Assembly: GCA_024643595.1 (NCBI GenBank)
Contig: JAHEMS010000069.1
Location: 1 to 11,314 of the forward strand
From: Bacteroidota bacterium
GTDB taxonomy: Bacteria; Bacteroidota; Bacteroidia; Cytophagales; Cyclobacteriaceae
DNA length: 11,314 nucleotides
Direction of reading: 5' to 3'
Of the stretch, positions 1 to 7,136 are shown piece by piece; the first letter of the stretch is position 1; each line of letters starts with the position of its first letter. The notes beneath the pieces are model-generated. The model worked only from the letters and a program-made list of their open reading frames with translations, did not search any database and was not told where the DNA came from. Made by a program: the position numbers and the translations under genes.

Positions 1-1
1 T

Positions 2-2050
2 CCACTCGATAGTTGGTTTATCAAAACTACGGCATTAAAAGATAAGATGGTGGCATTGAATAAGACCATCAACTGGAAACCAGAATCAACAGGCACCGGA
101 AGATTTGGTAATTGGCTGGAAAACCTGGTGGATTGGAACCTGTCACGCTCACGTTATTGGGGAACACCACTTCCGATTTGGAGGTCAAAAGATGGGAAGG
201 AAGAAATCTGCATTGGTTCTATTGATCAACTCACTAATGAAGTAGAGAAGGCAAAAAGAGCGGGCATTGAAAACAAGTTGTCTATGGACAATGGGCAAGT
301 GAGCATAGACCTTCATCGCCCTTACGTGGATGAAATTGTCCTTATCAGTGAATCCGGTCAATCCATGTATCGGGAAGCTGATTTAATAGACGTTTGGTTC
401 GACTCGGGCGCAATGCCATATGCGCAGTGGCATTATCCTTTCGAAAATAAAGATGTATTTGAAAAGAATTATCCGGCAGATTTTATAGCTGAAGGCGTTG
501 ATCAAACCCGTGGTTGGTTTTTTACGCTGCACGCGATTGCTGTTATGCTAAGCGAAAGCAGTGACGACATCAAGGCTGTAAATAAGAAAGTTGGAAATGA
601 TGGAGTTTCATTTAAAAATGTGATCTCCAATGGCCTTGTATTAGATAAGAACGGCAACAAAATGTCGAAGAGTAAGGGGAATGTGGTAAATCCTTTTGAA
701 ACCCTTGCCAAATATGGTCCTGATGCTGTGCGTTGGTATATGATGGAGAATGCGCCGCCATGGGATAACCTGAAGTTCGATTTTGATGGAATTGTTGAAA
801 CGCAAAGAAGGTTTTTCGGGACACTTTCCAATACTTATTCATTCTTTGCTCTTTATGCCAACATCGATCGCTTTGTGAAGGATGAAATGAATAACGTACC
901 CAATGATCAACTGGCCCCGCTGGATAAATGGATCATCGCGAAAGAACAGACATTGATTGAAGAAGTAACGGCTTCGTACAACGATTATGAACCAACAAAA
1001 GCAGCCCGTGCTATTCAGGAGTTTGTTAATGATCATCTTTCCAACTGGTATGTTCGCTTGAACAGAAAACGGTTCTGGCAGCCGGCCAACCGAGGCGAGT
1101 TATCCATTGATAAAAAAGCGGCTTATGAAACGCTTTACGAGTGTTTAATGGTGGTCGCCCAGTTAATGGCGCCTATCGCTCCTTTCTATAGCGAATGGCT
1201 ATACAAAAATCTTACTGACAACATCCGCGATCGGGCAAAAAAATTTAACACACCGCTGCAATTTGAATCCGTCCATCACACCTTATTGATCAACGCGGAG
1301 TCCAATAAAAAGGAGGAGGAATTAGAGAAGTCCATGGATTATGCGCAGCGCATTTGTTCATTGGTACATTCTATCCGTAAGAATAGTAAGATTAAAGTGA
1401 GAACGCCATTACAAAAAATATTGCTTCCCGTGTTGGATGAAAAGTTTGCCCAGCGGGTTCGTAGCGTCGAGGCGATCATTAAAGCGGAGGTAAACGTAAA
1501 AGAGATTCAATATATCGATGATACCTCTGGGTTATTAGTAAAAAAAGTGAAGCCCAACTTTCCGAAATTAGGAAAGCAGTATGGTTCGAAAATGAAAGAG
1601 GTGTCGGCTGTGATCAACGCTTTTACAAAAGAAGATATCCAGTCAATCGAAAAAAGTGGATCGCTCAATAAAAGTGGATTTGATTTGGTGCTGGAAGATG
1701 TTCTTATTTCTTCTGAAGATATACCAGGATGGGCAGTAGCCTCTGAAAACGGACTGACCGTTGCCCTTGACATCACGTTAACGGACGAACTGAAGCGGGA
1801 GGGCATTGCGCGTGATTTTGTGAATCGGGTACAAAATCTACGTAAGGATATGGGGCTTGAGGTATTAGACAAAATTGTGATTGAAGTTGAAAAAGATGGC
1901 GAAGCGATTATATCGGCACTTGCTGAATATAAAGATTATATCAGCGCGGAAACACAAGCGCTATCATTGGATTTAATGGCTTCAGTAGAAAATGCCACTG
2001 AAGTCGATATGGATGATTTTGTGTTAAAGGTTAAAATCAGGGTCAGTTAA
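2..2050 (+). CDS. ileS: Isoleucyl-tRNA synthetase, C-terminal part (5' end outside window)
   Basis: Cytoplasmic class I aminoacyl-tRNA synthetase that joins isoleucine to tRNA-Ile. The frame is open from base 2 and encodes SWFIKTT just before the first internal ATG (base 47), so that ATG is not the start; 682 codons are visible. What remains is the end of the editing/catalytic region (LSRSRYWGTPLPIW, then DVWFDSG, then ADFIAEGVDQTRGWFF), the KMSKS ATP-binding loop at bases 659-673, the helical anticodon-binding domain, and a C-terminal domain (ELKREGIARDFVNRVQNLRK, then VKIRVS). The wording of these motifs (CIGS, MPYAQWHYPFENK, GNVVNPFETLAKYG) is closer to eukaryotic and type 2 bacterial IleRS than to the E. 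coli type. No C-terminal CxxC zinc pair is present. The HIGH region lies off the left edge. lspA follows after 43 bases, a pairing common in bacteria. Confidence 0.97.
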   Translation, partial: PLDSWFIKTTALKDKMVALNKTINWKPESTGTGRFGNWLENLVDWNLSRSRYWGTPLPIWRSKDGKEEICIGSIDQLTNEVEKAKRAGIENKLSMDNGQVSIDLHRPYVDEIVLISESGQSMYREADLIDVWFDSGAMPYAQWHYPFENKDVFEKNYPADFIAEGVDQTRGWFFTLHAIAVMLSESSDDIKAVNKKVGNDGVSFKNVISNGLVLDKNGNKMSKSKGNVVNPFETLAKYGPDAVRWYMMENAPPWDNLKFDFDGIVETQRRFFGTLSNTYSFFALYANIDRFVKDEMNNVPNDQLAPLDKWIIAKEQTLIEEVTASYNDYEPTKAARAIQEFVNDHLSNWYVRLNRKRFWQPANRGELSIDKKAAYETLYECLMVVAQLMAPIAPFYSEWLYKNLTDNIRDRAKKFNTPLQFESVHHTLLINAESNKKEEELEKSMDYAQRICSLVHSIRKNSKIKVRTPLQKILLPVLDEKFAQRVRSVEAIIKAEVNVKEIQYIDDTSGLLVKKVKPNFPKLGKQYGSKMKEVSAVINAFTKEDIQSIEKSGSLNKSGFDLVLEDVLISSEDIPGWAVASENGLTVALDITLTDELKREGIARDFVNRVQNLRKDMGLEVLDKIVIEVEKDGEAIISALAEYKDYISAETQALSLDLMASVENATEVDMDDFVLKVKIRVS

Positions 2051-2093
2051 ACATTGGACAATTAATGACTATCCTGCTCGACAGGAATGAATT

Positions 2094-2801
2094 ATGGGTT
2101 ATATAAAATATTTTTTAATTGCATTGGTTGTGATCGTGATTGATCAGGCGAGTAAGCTGCTTGTGTTCCACAACATGTACCTGCATCAGGAGATCAACGT
2201 ATTAGGCGAGTGGTTTAAACTGCATTATTTGCTTAACCCGGGAATGGCCTTTGGTATACGGTGGCAGAGCGAGTTCGGAAAACTTGCCTTAACCATTTTT
2301 AGAATTATTGCCATGTTTGGGATCTCGTATTACCTGATTATGATGACTAAAAAGAAAGCGCACTACGGTTTTCTGATTTGTCTTGCACTTATCCTGGGCG
2401 GAGCAATTGGCAACGTAATTGACAGTACTTTTTATGGCGTATTTTTAGATAACGCACCGCTTGATTCACCCACGAAATGGTTTCATGGTCAGGTCATCGA
2501 TATGCTTTATTTCCCGTTATTTGAATTCTATTGGCCAGAATGGGTTCCTGTTAAAGGAGGTGAATTTTTTGAATTCTTCAGTCCGGTATTTAATATTGCT
2601 GATTCTTCAATTTTTATTGGCGTAGCGACCATATTAATTTCTCAAAAAAGATTTTTTGTGGATCAGGTTGAAGAGTCACCGGCGCCAATCGCCTCAGAAG
2701 AGACTATTCAATCAGAACGAAAGTCAGAAGTGAATGCAATGCCTGATGACATTTCTATTCAATCTGAAGAGAATATCAACCCAGATTCTTCAACAAGTTG
2801 A
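2094..2801 (+). CDS. lspA: Lipoprotein signal peptidase (signal peptidase II)
   Basis: Inner-membrane aspartyl protease that cleaves the signal peptide from diacylglyceryl-modified prolipoproteins. The 235-residue protein shows the family landmarks in order: first membrane helix with IDQASK (D17, K21), NPGMAFG (N48), GNVID with the first catalytic Asp (D110), and FNIAD with the second (D170). Hydrophobic segments lie near residues 3-19, 64-84, 91-107 and 166-184, giving the usual four-helix topology. The protein is much longer than the roughly 165-residue E. coli enzyme for two reasons: the loop between the catalytic aspartates (about 111-165) is enlarged and rich in aromatic residues, and an acidic Ser/Glu-rich tail of about 45 residues follows the last helix. 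Loop enlargement is common in Bacteroidota LspA. The ATG at 2094 opens directly onto the first helix and has no clear Shine-Dalgarno. It is probably co-transcribed with ileS. Confidence 0.97.
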   Translation: MGYIKYFLIALVVIVIDQASKLLVFHNMYLHQEINVLGEWFKLHYLLNPGMAFGIRWQSEFGKLALTIFRIIAMFGISYYLIMMTKKKAHYGFLICLALILGGAIGNVIDSTFYGVFLDNAPLDSPTKWFHGQVIDMLYFPLFEFYWPEWVPVKGGEFFEFFSPVFNIADSSIFIGVATILISQKRFFVDQVEESPAPIASEETIQSERKSEVNAMPDDISIQSEENINPDSSTS

Positions 2802-2843
2802 GATTACATCGAAGGTAATTATGCCATTGGGTTGCGAATATCC

Positions 2844-4394
2844 ATGGATACTCCGATCTTTTGTCACTCGATGAAGAAAGCATCCGCCAAACGAATACCC
2901 AAAGAAATACTTGACTTGGTTCGTGAACAACTTGCGAAAACAGGTTATCATGAATCGGTTGGAACAGGGCGTTGGAGTTTTATACATGGCCTTCAAAAAG
3001 CGGTGAAGGATTTTGTAAAAAATACACCTGCCCTTGATCCTCAGCTTTCACTCAGCTATCCACAAGGGCCATCCGAAGACCTACTAAGAAGGGCATTCAA
3101 TTTGAAAAGTCCACCAGGCGCCACCCTAACGCTGCGCAACTTGTTAGCCCTGTTTGCCACTCAAAATAAGTTTGGCTGGAATGAACTTATCCACGATCGC
3201 TTTCATCAAAAATTTAGAAATCTATTAGATGAAGGTGACGTTGAATCAATCATTGAGGAACCGATCAAATCTCTTGGCGCAACGAATATGGATTCTTTTG
3301 CGGCCAAGATTGCTGACGTGCTATTAGAGAAATTATCGAATAAAGAAATTGATTTATTAAGAGAGCAGTTGAATGATGAGAAAAGGGAGGATATTTTTTC
3401 GGCTGAAGAAATTGAGGGACTGTATGTTCCCTCATTAAACGATCCACTGAAGCCAGAATTTCCACCACGTCCATTCTATGAGCCTAAATTTCCAGCGTCA
3501 AGAACAATTAAAATTGAAGTGGAAGGATTTACCAATGTATGGCTGAAGGATGAGAGTACCAATCCTACCGGAACACATAAATCACGCATGGCGTGGGAGG
3601 TATTGATTAAATCAAAACGATATCACATTAAGGAGGTCTCCATAATTTCTTCTGGGAGTGCAGCGGCAGCCATTCAGCACTTTTTTAATTTATACAAGGC
3701 AAATACAAAGCTGAAGGTGTTAATGGACTATAAGATCAGCAAGGATATTAAGGACTCGCTTCGAAAAATGGGTTGCGAAATTTATGAAACTGATTTAAGC
3801 AAACAATCACTCACCGGAAAGGAAATTAAAGAACTGACTAACAATAAAGAGGGTATCGACATTACCTATCGCGAAATTCTGGATCGGTACAATGATAATT
3901 ATTACGATTGGCTCTCCTATGAGGTGATGAATGAAAACCCGTCTTATTGTTTTGTCCCTTTCGGGACCGGCGATTTGTTTGTAAATATTTTAATCATTGC
4001 TGAACGGGAATTCAATAATCGTATTTATAAGCATGACCCCCGGTTTTTGGGGGACATACAAAACATTAGCAAGTGTCATTTTTTTGGTGCCACTACCCTC
4101 GATTCCAATTCACGCATGGATAAATTGTTTTCGTATTATCTTCCATCACTGGATGATTACGAGTTTTATATTAATTCACTGATTCAAAATGAACGTATTG
4201 GTAATCTTTCGGGGATACTGGAGGTGGATGAAAATTTTGTTGAAGAGGCACTTGAAATTATAAAAACGCATTCCATAAGAAGTGAACCATCCGGTATTGC
4301 AGGTCTAGCTTTGCTGCTTCAAATGCGTGATGAATTACCCAGGGATAAGAAAATTTTGATCATCAACACAGGCTCTACTATCTATCCAATCTAA
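2844..4394 (+). CDS. Fold-type II PLP-dependent enzyme, substrate unknown, with a large N-terminal domain
   Basis: The C-terminal 300 residues read as a tryptophan synthase beta / threonine synthase-like PLP enzyme. Numbering from the ATG at 2844, WLKDESTNPTGTHK (233-246) carries the likely Schiff-base lysine K246, SSGSAAAA (269-276) matches the SSGNAA phosphate/cofactor loop, PFGTGD (372-377) resembles the glycine-rich phosphate loop, EPSGIAGLAL (481-490) is the late fold-type II motif, and INTGST lies near the C-terminus. The His before the lysine recalls TrpB, but TrpB's ETGAGQHG loop is absent. Residues 1 to about 215 form a mostly helical, charged region I do not recognise. There is no signal peptide or membrane segment, so it is probably cytosolic. 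The frame is open from 2802; a TTG at 2832 and ATGs at 2844 and 2871 are all possible starts, and 2844 is chosen as the longest ATG start. It begins about 40 bases after lspA and may share its transcript. No neighbour points to a pathway. Confidence 0.85.
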   Translation: MDTPIFCHSMKKASAKRIPKEILDLVREQLAKTGYHESVGTGRWSFIHGLQKAVKDFVKNTPALDPQLSLSYPQGPSEDLLRRAFNLKSPPGATLTLRNLLALFATQNKFGWNELIHDRFHQKFRNLLDEGDVESIIEEPIKSLGATNMDSFAAKIADVLLEKLSNKEIDLLREQLNDEKREDIFSAEEIEGLYVPSLNDPLKPEFPPRPFYEPKFPASRTIKIEVEGFTNVWLKDESTNPTGTHKSRMAWEVLIKSKRYHIKEVSIISSGSAAAAIQHFFNLYKANTKLKVLMDYKISKDIKDSLRKMGCEIYETDLSKQSLTGKEIKELTNNKEGIDITYREILDRYNDNYYDWLSYEVMNENPSYCFVPFGTGDLFVNILIIAEREFNNRIYKHDPRFLGDIQNISKCHFFGATTLDSNSRMDKLFSYYLPSLDDYEFYINSLIQNERIGNLSGILEVDENFVEEALEIIKTHSIRSEPSGIAGLALLLQMRDELPRDKKILIINTGSTIYPI

Positions 4395-4497
4395 GTGATC
4401 GGGACATCGTAGCGGTTATTATTGTGGTTTTATTCGATCAACCCTGAATGAATTGATTACCATCGTTCTTTTTATCAACTTTAGAAATAATATCACC

Positions 4498-4980
4498 ATG
4501 GCTGAAAACTTGATTATTGCACCATCTACTGATAAAGCGGATCGCTACAAAACGCTGGTTCCTCAAATTGAAGCGCTGGTTTCTGGCGAACCTGATCTGG
4601 TCGCCAATCTTTCTAATATCGCAGCAGCCCTACGGCAAACAATGAATTATTTTTGGGTAGGGTTTTACATTGTTAAAAATAAAGAACTGGTTCTTGGACC
4701 TTTTCAGGGACCTATTGCCTGTACCCGAATATCATTTGGAAAAGGCGTGTGCGGAGCTTGCTGGAAGGAAAAAAAGGTGATTATAGTTCAGAATGTAGAT
4801 GAATTTCCTGGTCATATTGCCTGCAGTTCCGATGCCAAATCGGAAATAGTTTTACCGGCATTTAAAAATGATGAGGTTGCCCTGGTGCTTGATGTTGACA
4901 GTGATCGTCTTAATGATTTTGATGAGACGGATAAATTATATTTATCCCAAGTTATTGGGATAATAGAAAATGTAATTTGA
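4498..4980 (+). CDS. Free methionine-(R)-sulfoxide reductase (GAF-domain fRMsr)
   Basis: Cytosolic GAF-fold enzyme that reduces free L-methionine-(R)-sulfoxide to methionine, with thioredoxin-type recycling in known members (YebR/MsrC family). The 160-residue protein is essentially one GAF domain. The three family cysteines are C75, C85 and C109, with spacing of 10 and 24 residues as in the E. coli enzyme. They sit in GPIACTRISFGKGVCGACW and FPGHIACSSDAKSE. Residues expected to line the methionine-sulfoxide pocket are also in place: W53, Y57, E116, D132 and D134. An additional Cys (C88) follows the second one. The ATG at 4498 is preferred over an upstream in-frame TTG at 4453, because the family starts near this point and the 15 extra residues look non-homologous. 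It lies 103 bases after the PLP enzyme. A strong inverted repeat lies in its last codons. Confidence 0.95.
   Translation: MAENLIIAPSTDKADRYKTLVPQIEALVSGEPDLVANLSNIAAALRQTMNYFWVGFYIVKNKELVLGPFQGPIACTRISFGKGVCGACWKEKKVIIVQNVDEFPGHIACSSDAKSEIVLPAFKNDEVALVLDVDSDRLNDFDETDKLYLSQVIGIIENVI
4942..4963. repeat. Perfect 9-bp stem-loop inside the 3' end of the fRMsr gene
   Basis: TTATCCCAA (4942-4950) and TTGGGATAA (4955-4963) are exact inverted repeats separated by the tetranucleotide GTTA. The stem ends 14 bases before the stop codon and is translated as part of LYLSQVIGIIEN. No T-run follows, so it is not a standard intrinsic terminator. It could be a transcript-stabilising hairpin, a protein-binding palindrome or chance. 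The repeat is certain and the role is unknown. Confidence 0.6.
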
Positions 4981-5215
4981 TCATAATTGGATGGTGCAGC
5001 TAATCGATTAAGATGATTGCACACTTAAGGTTTGCATGAGTACAATGCTCAGTCCCGATTTTGGTGTTTTAAAAAAGGCATGTTTCTCAAATAGATAGCC
5101 AGTTGTTATTCTTTTCGTTAAATTGGTTTTTCTATCAGCTGCCATTGGTTAGCAGGCAAAGCTGAAACATGTATCAAAAAGTGATAAACAAGTTTAATAT
5201 TAAAATCATAATCCG
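4981..5215. other. Intergenic region upstream of the Tat aminotransferase gene
   Basis: This 235-base AT-rich stretch is the longest gap in the window and the best place for a promoter of the downstream gene set. I see no ORF with recognisable content and no RNA gene. It holds two small symmetric elements near the downstream start: TATCA-5 bases-TGATA (5172-5186) and the palindrome TTTAATATTAAA (5193-5204). A hexamer pair TTGCAC / TACAAT with an 18-base spacer (5017-5046) resembles a proteobacterial promoter, but Bacteroidota use a different consensus, so I give it little weight. No good TTTG...TAnnTTTG pair was found. Confidence 0.4.
5193..5204. promoter_or_regulatory. 12-bp perfect palindrome before the aminotransferase start
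   Basis: TTTAATATTAAA is its own reverse complement and ends 11 bases before the ATG at 5216. Together with TATCA/TGATA at 5172-5186 it could form an operator or the AT-rich upstream region that favours translation start in Bacteroidota. In AT-rich DNA such palindromes arise by chance, so a regulatory role is only a possibility. Confidence 0.2.
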
Positions 5216-6361
5216 ATGAAATCCATTAATCGTAGAGACTGGTTTAAGTCATCCCTGGCGATGACCGCAGGACTTACTATTACTTCTTCTCTGGTGCAAA
5301 ATCTTATGGCGGCACCAGTAAGCAATGCCGAAAAGAATTTTCTAGCGATCCTAAAAGGAAGTGAGCCAAAGGTGAGACTTAATTCGAATGAGAATCCTTA
5401 CGGACCATCGGAGAAAGCTAAGAAGGCGGTTGTTCAGGTACTTTCGGAATCTAATCGTTATGCATTTAAGGAATTGAAGGAGCTGCAAAAAATTCTGGCC
5501 GACAAAGAGGGGGTTGATCCTGCTTACATTCTGATTGGAGCCGGATCCGGTGAATTATTATGCCAGACAGGCGTAGCATACGGTTTGGATGGCGGTCGTG
5601 TTCTTTCTGCTTACCCAACATTTCCACTGTTGATGAATTATGCAGAACAAATGAATGCCAAATGGGATAGAGTCGATTTGAACGATAAGTTGGAATTTGA
5701 TTATCAGAAACTTTTATCAGCTATCAAGAGTGATACCCGACTTGTTTTCTCTTGCAATCCCAATAATCCCACCGGTACCATGGTGGATTCAAATATCGTT
5801 AAATCATTTTGCGAAGAAGCCTCTAAGAAGACACTTGTTTATGCGGATGAAGCCTACCTTGAATTCCTTGAGCCAGTTCAGCAGAAATCGATGGTATCAC
5901 TCGTTCAACAAATTCCCAATCTGATTGTATCCAGGACGTTTTCAAAGATATACGGACTTGCCGGGCTGCGTATTGGATATATTGTAGCGCATCCTGATGT
6001 ATTGGATAAAGTGGGCAAATATGGCGATACAATTTCACCGAGTCAGACTGCTATCGCTGCTGCCAAGGCATGCTTGGGAGATGAAGAGTTTATGAAGATG
6101 ACCCGAGAGAAAAACGCAGTTGCCAGGAAAGTATTGACCGATTATCTCGACAGCCATAAAATAGTACATGGAAAATCCGTCACCAACGTAGTATTGTTTC
6201 CTGCACCTAAAGACGGGAAGACTATTCTCACCAAACTGGATGAAAGAGGATTCTTAATTCGCATTTGGGAATATCAGGGAAAAGAATGGTGTCGCGTAAG
6301 CATTGGCACTGCCGATGAGATGAAATCTTTTGTCAAGGCATTTGACGAAGTGATTGCGTAG
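5216..6361 (+). CDS. HisC-like PLP aminotransferase with twin-arginine signal peptide
   Basis: Fold-type I (class I/II) aminotransferase most like histidinol-phosphate aminotransferases. Motifs in the 381-residue protein are LNSNENPYGPS (55-65), the PLP-phosphate loop GAGSGELL (108-115), YPTF (133-136), NPNNPTG (181-187), DEAY with cofactor-contacting D211 and Y214, SRTFSKIYGLAGLRIGY (239-255) with the Schiff-base lysine K244, and R360 in CRVSIG, the likely substrate-carboxylate arginine. Unlike biosynthetic HisC, it begins with NRRDWFKSS (5-13), then a hydrophobic stretch (about 14-32) and a possible cleavage site near LMAA. This looks like a Tat signal, which would fit export of a folded, PLP-loaded enzyme to the periplasm. 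No his genes are nearby, so a role in histidine synthesis is unlikely and the substrate is unknown. The ATG at 5216 is set by the signal peptide. The next gene starts four bases after the stop. Confidence 0.92.
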   Translation: MKSINRRDWFKSSLAMTAGLTITSSLVQNLMAAPVSNAEKNFLAILKGSEPKVRLNSNENPYGPSEKAKKAVVQVLSESNRYAFKELKELQKILADKEGVDPAYILIGAGSGELLCQTGVAYGLDGGRVLSAYPTFPLLMNYAEQMNAKWDRVDLNDKLEFDYQKLLSAIKSDTRLVFSCNPNNPTGTMVDSNIVKSFCEEASKKTLVYADEAYLEFLEPVQQKSMVSLVQQIPNLIVSRTFSKIYGLAGLRIGYIVAHPDVLDKVGKYGDTISPSQTAIAAAKACLGDEEFMKMTREKNAVARKVLTDYLDSHKIVHGKSVTNVVLFPAPKDGKTILTKLDERGFLIRIWEYQGKEWCRVSIGTADEMKSFVKAFDEVIA

Positions 6362-6365
6362 TCTT

Positions 6366-7040
6366 ATGCGTTGGAGGTACTGGAAAGTAGATTGGCCTAA
6401 TCACTTGATTGCTTTTTTCAGCGCTTTATTTGGAATTCTAATTGCCTTTGAATTAGAAGATTGGCGTGAGTCAAGAAATAATCAAGATGATGCACGTAAT
6501 GCTTTTGATAAAATCAAGCAAGAGATTCAGGTCAATAAAAATGGCTTGCATGAAGCTTTAAGTACTAATCTCAAACTGATTGGTTTATTGGAAGAGGAAA
6601 TCGTGCCACTCCTAAATGATCGGTTAGAATACAGCGGCCTTACTAATGATGCGGTCTCCCTAAATTCCAGGATGAGCCCCATCGCTAAGATTATTTTAAG
6701 TGATACTACAACATCTTTAATAAAAGGTCCTGTCCTGATTAATATGGGAAGTTTGTTGCAGCCAACCTTGCATAATTCCGCTTGGGAATCGGCCAAGGCA
6801 ACCGGAATCATTAATTATATTGAATATGAGAAGGTCTTATCTATTTCCTACTTATATAATATTCCTCGGATAACCGATGAATTACAAGAGATTAAAATGT
6901 TAATAAAAAAGTCAGATGAAGTTGCCAGTAAATCAACTCTAAAAAAATTATTATCAGAACTAAAAGAAAGCCACTTTCTCATTGAATCTGAGTTAGCCAA
7001 CTATGACATCTTTGTGAATATTACTTTAGGTATGGAATAA
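6366..7040 (+). CDS. Single-pass membrane protein of unknown function (DUF6090-like architecture)
   Basis: The 224-residue protein starts with a Trp-rich amphipathic segment (RWRYWKVDW), followed by one membrane helix at about residues 12-30 (NHLIAFFSALFGILIAF) and then LEDWRESR. The rest is a largely helical, charged domain with likely coiled-coil stretches at about 41-90 and 165-212. A central segment, SAWESAKATGIINYIEYEK (138-156), together with the N-terminal helix followed by W and R, resembles from memory the Bacteroidota DUF6090-type proteins; I cannot confirm this here. The ATG at 6366 lies four bases after the aminotransferase stop, so the two genes are probably co-translated. A TTG at 6354 overlapping the upstream gene is a less likely start. 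Codon use looks more AT-rich than in the neighbours. No enzymatic motif is visible; the function is unknown. Confidence 0.8.
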   Translation: MRWRYWKVDWPNHLIAFFSALFGILIAFELEDWRESRNNQDDARNAFDKIKQEIQVNKNGLHEALSTNLKLIGLLEEEIVPLLNDRLEYSGLTNDAVSLNSRMSPIAKIILSDTTTSLIKGPVLINMGSLLQPTLHNSAWESAKATGIINYIEYEKVLSISYLYNIPRITDELQEIKMLIKKSDEVASKSTLKKLLSELKESHFLIESELANYDIFVNITLGME

Positions 7041-7136
7041 GTAGTGCAGCCTCATTCCGAAAATTTGTACCATTGCTGTAATCGGTCCATTTCATTTCAT
7101 ATTTTACTTCTACTTTCGTAACCAAAATCAGCTGTT

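Noticed and set aside
2787..2802. Small inverted repeat CAAC-AA-GTTG at the lspA stop as a possible terminator.
   Set aside because: The loop of two bases is too tight and no T-run follows.
4453..4497. In-frame TTG start giving 15 extra residues on the sulfoxide reductase.
   Set aside because: With the ATG at 4498 all active-site residues fall at a constant offset from the E. coli protein, and the extra residues look non-homologous.
5017..5046. TTGCAC and TACAAT with an 18-base spacer, like an E. coli sigma-70 promoter.
   Set aside because: Bacteroidota housekeeping promoters follow a different pattern (TTTG and TAnnTTTG), so an E. coli-type match has little meaning here.
6354..6365. TTG start giving the membrane protein an overlap with the aminotransferase gene.
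   Set aside because: The ATG at 6366 gives a natural N-terminus and a four-base gap.
7111..7118. TACTTTCG upstream of the methyltransferase, close to the TAnnTTTG element.
   Set aside because: No TTG/TTTG element lies 19-21 bases upstream; the nearest are about 35 and 43 bases away.
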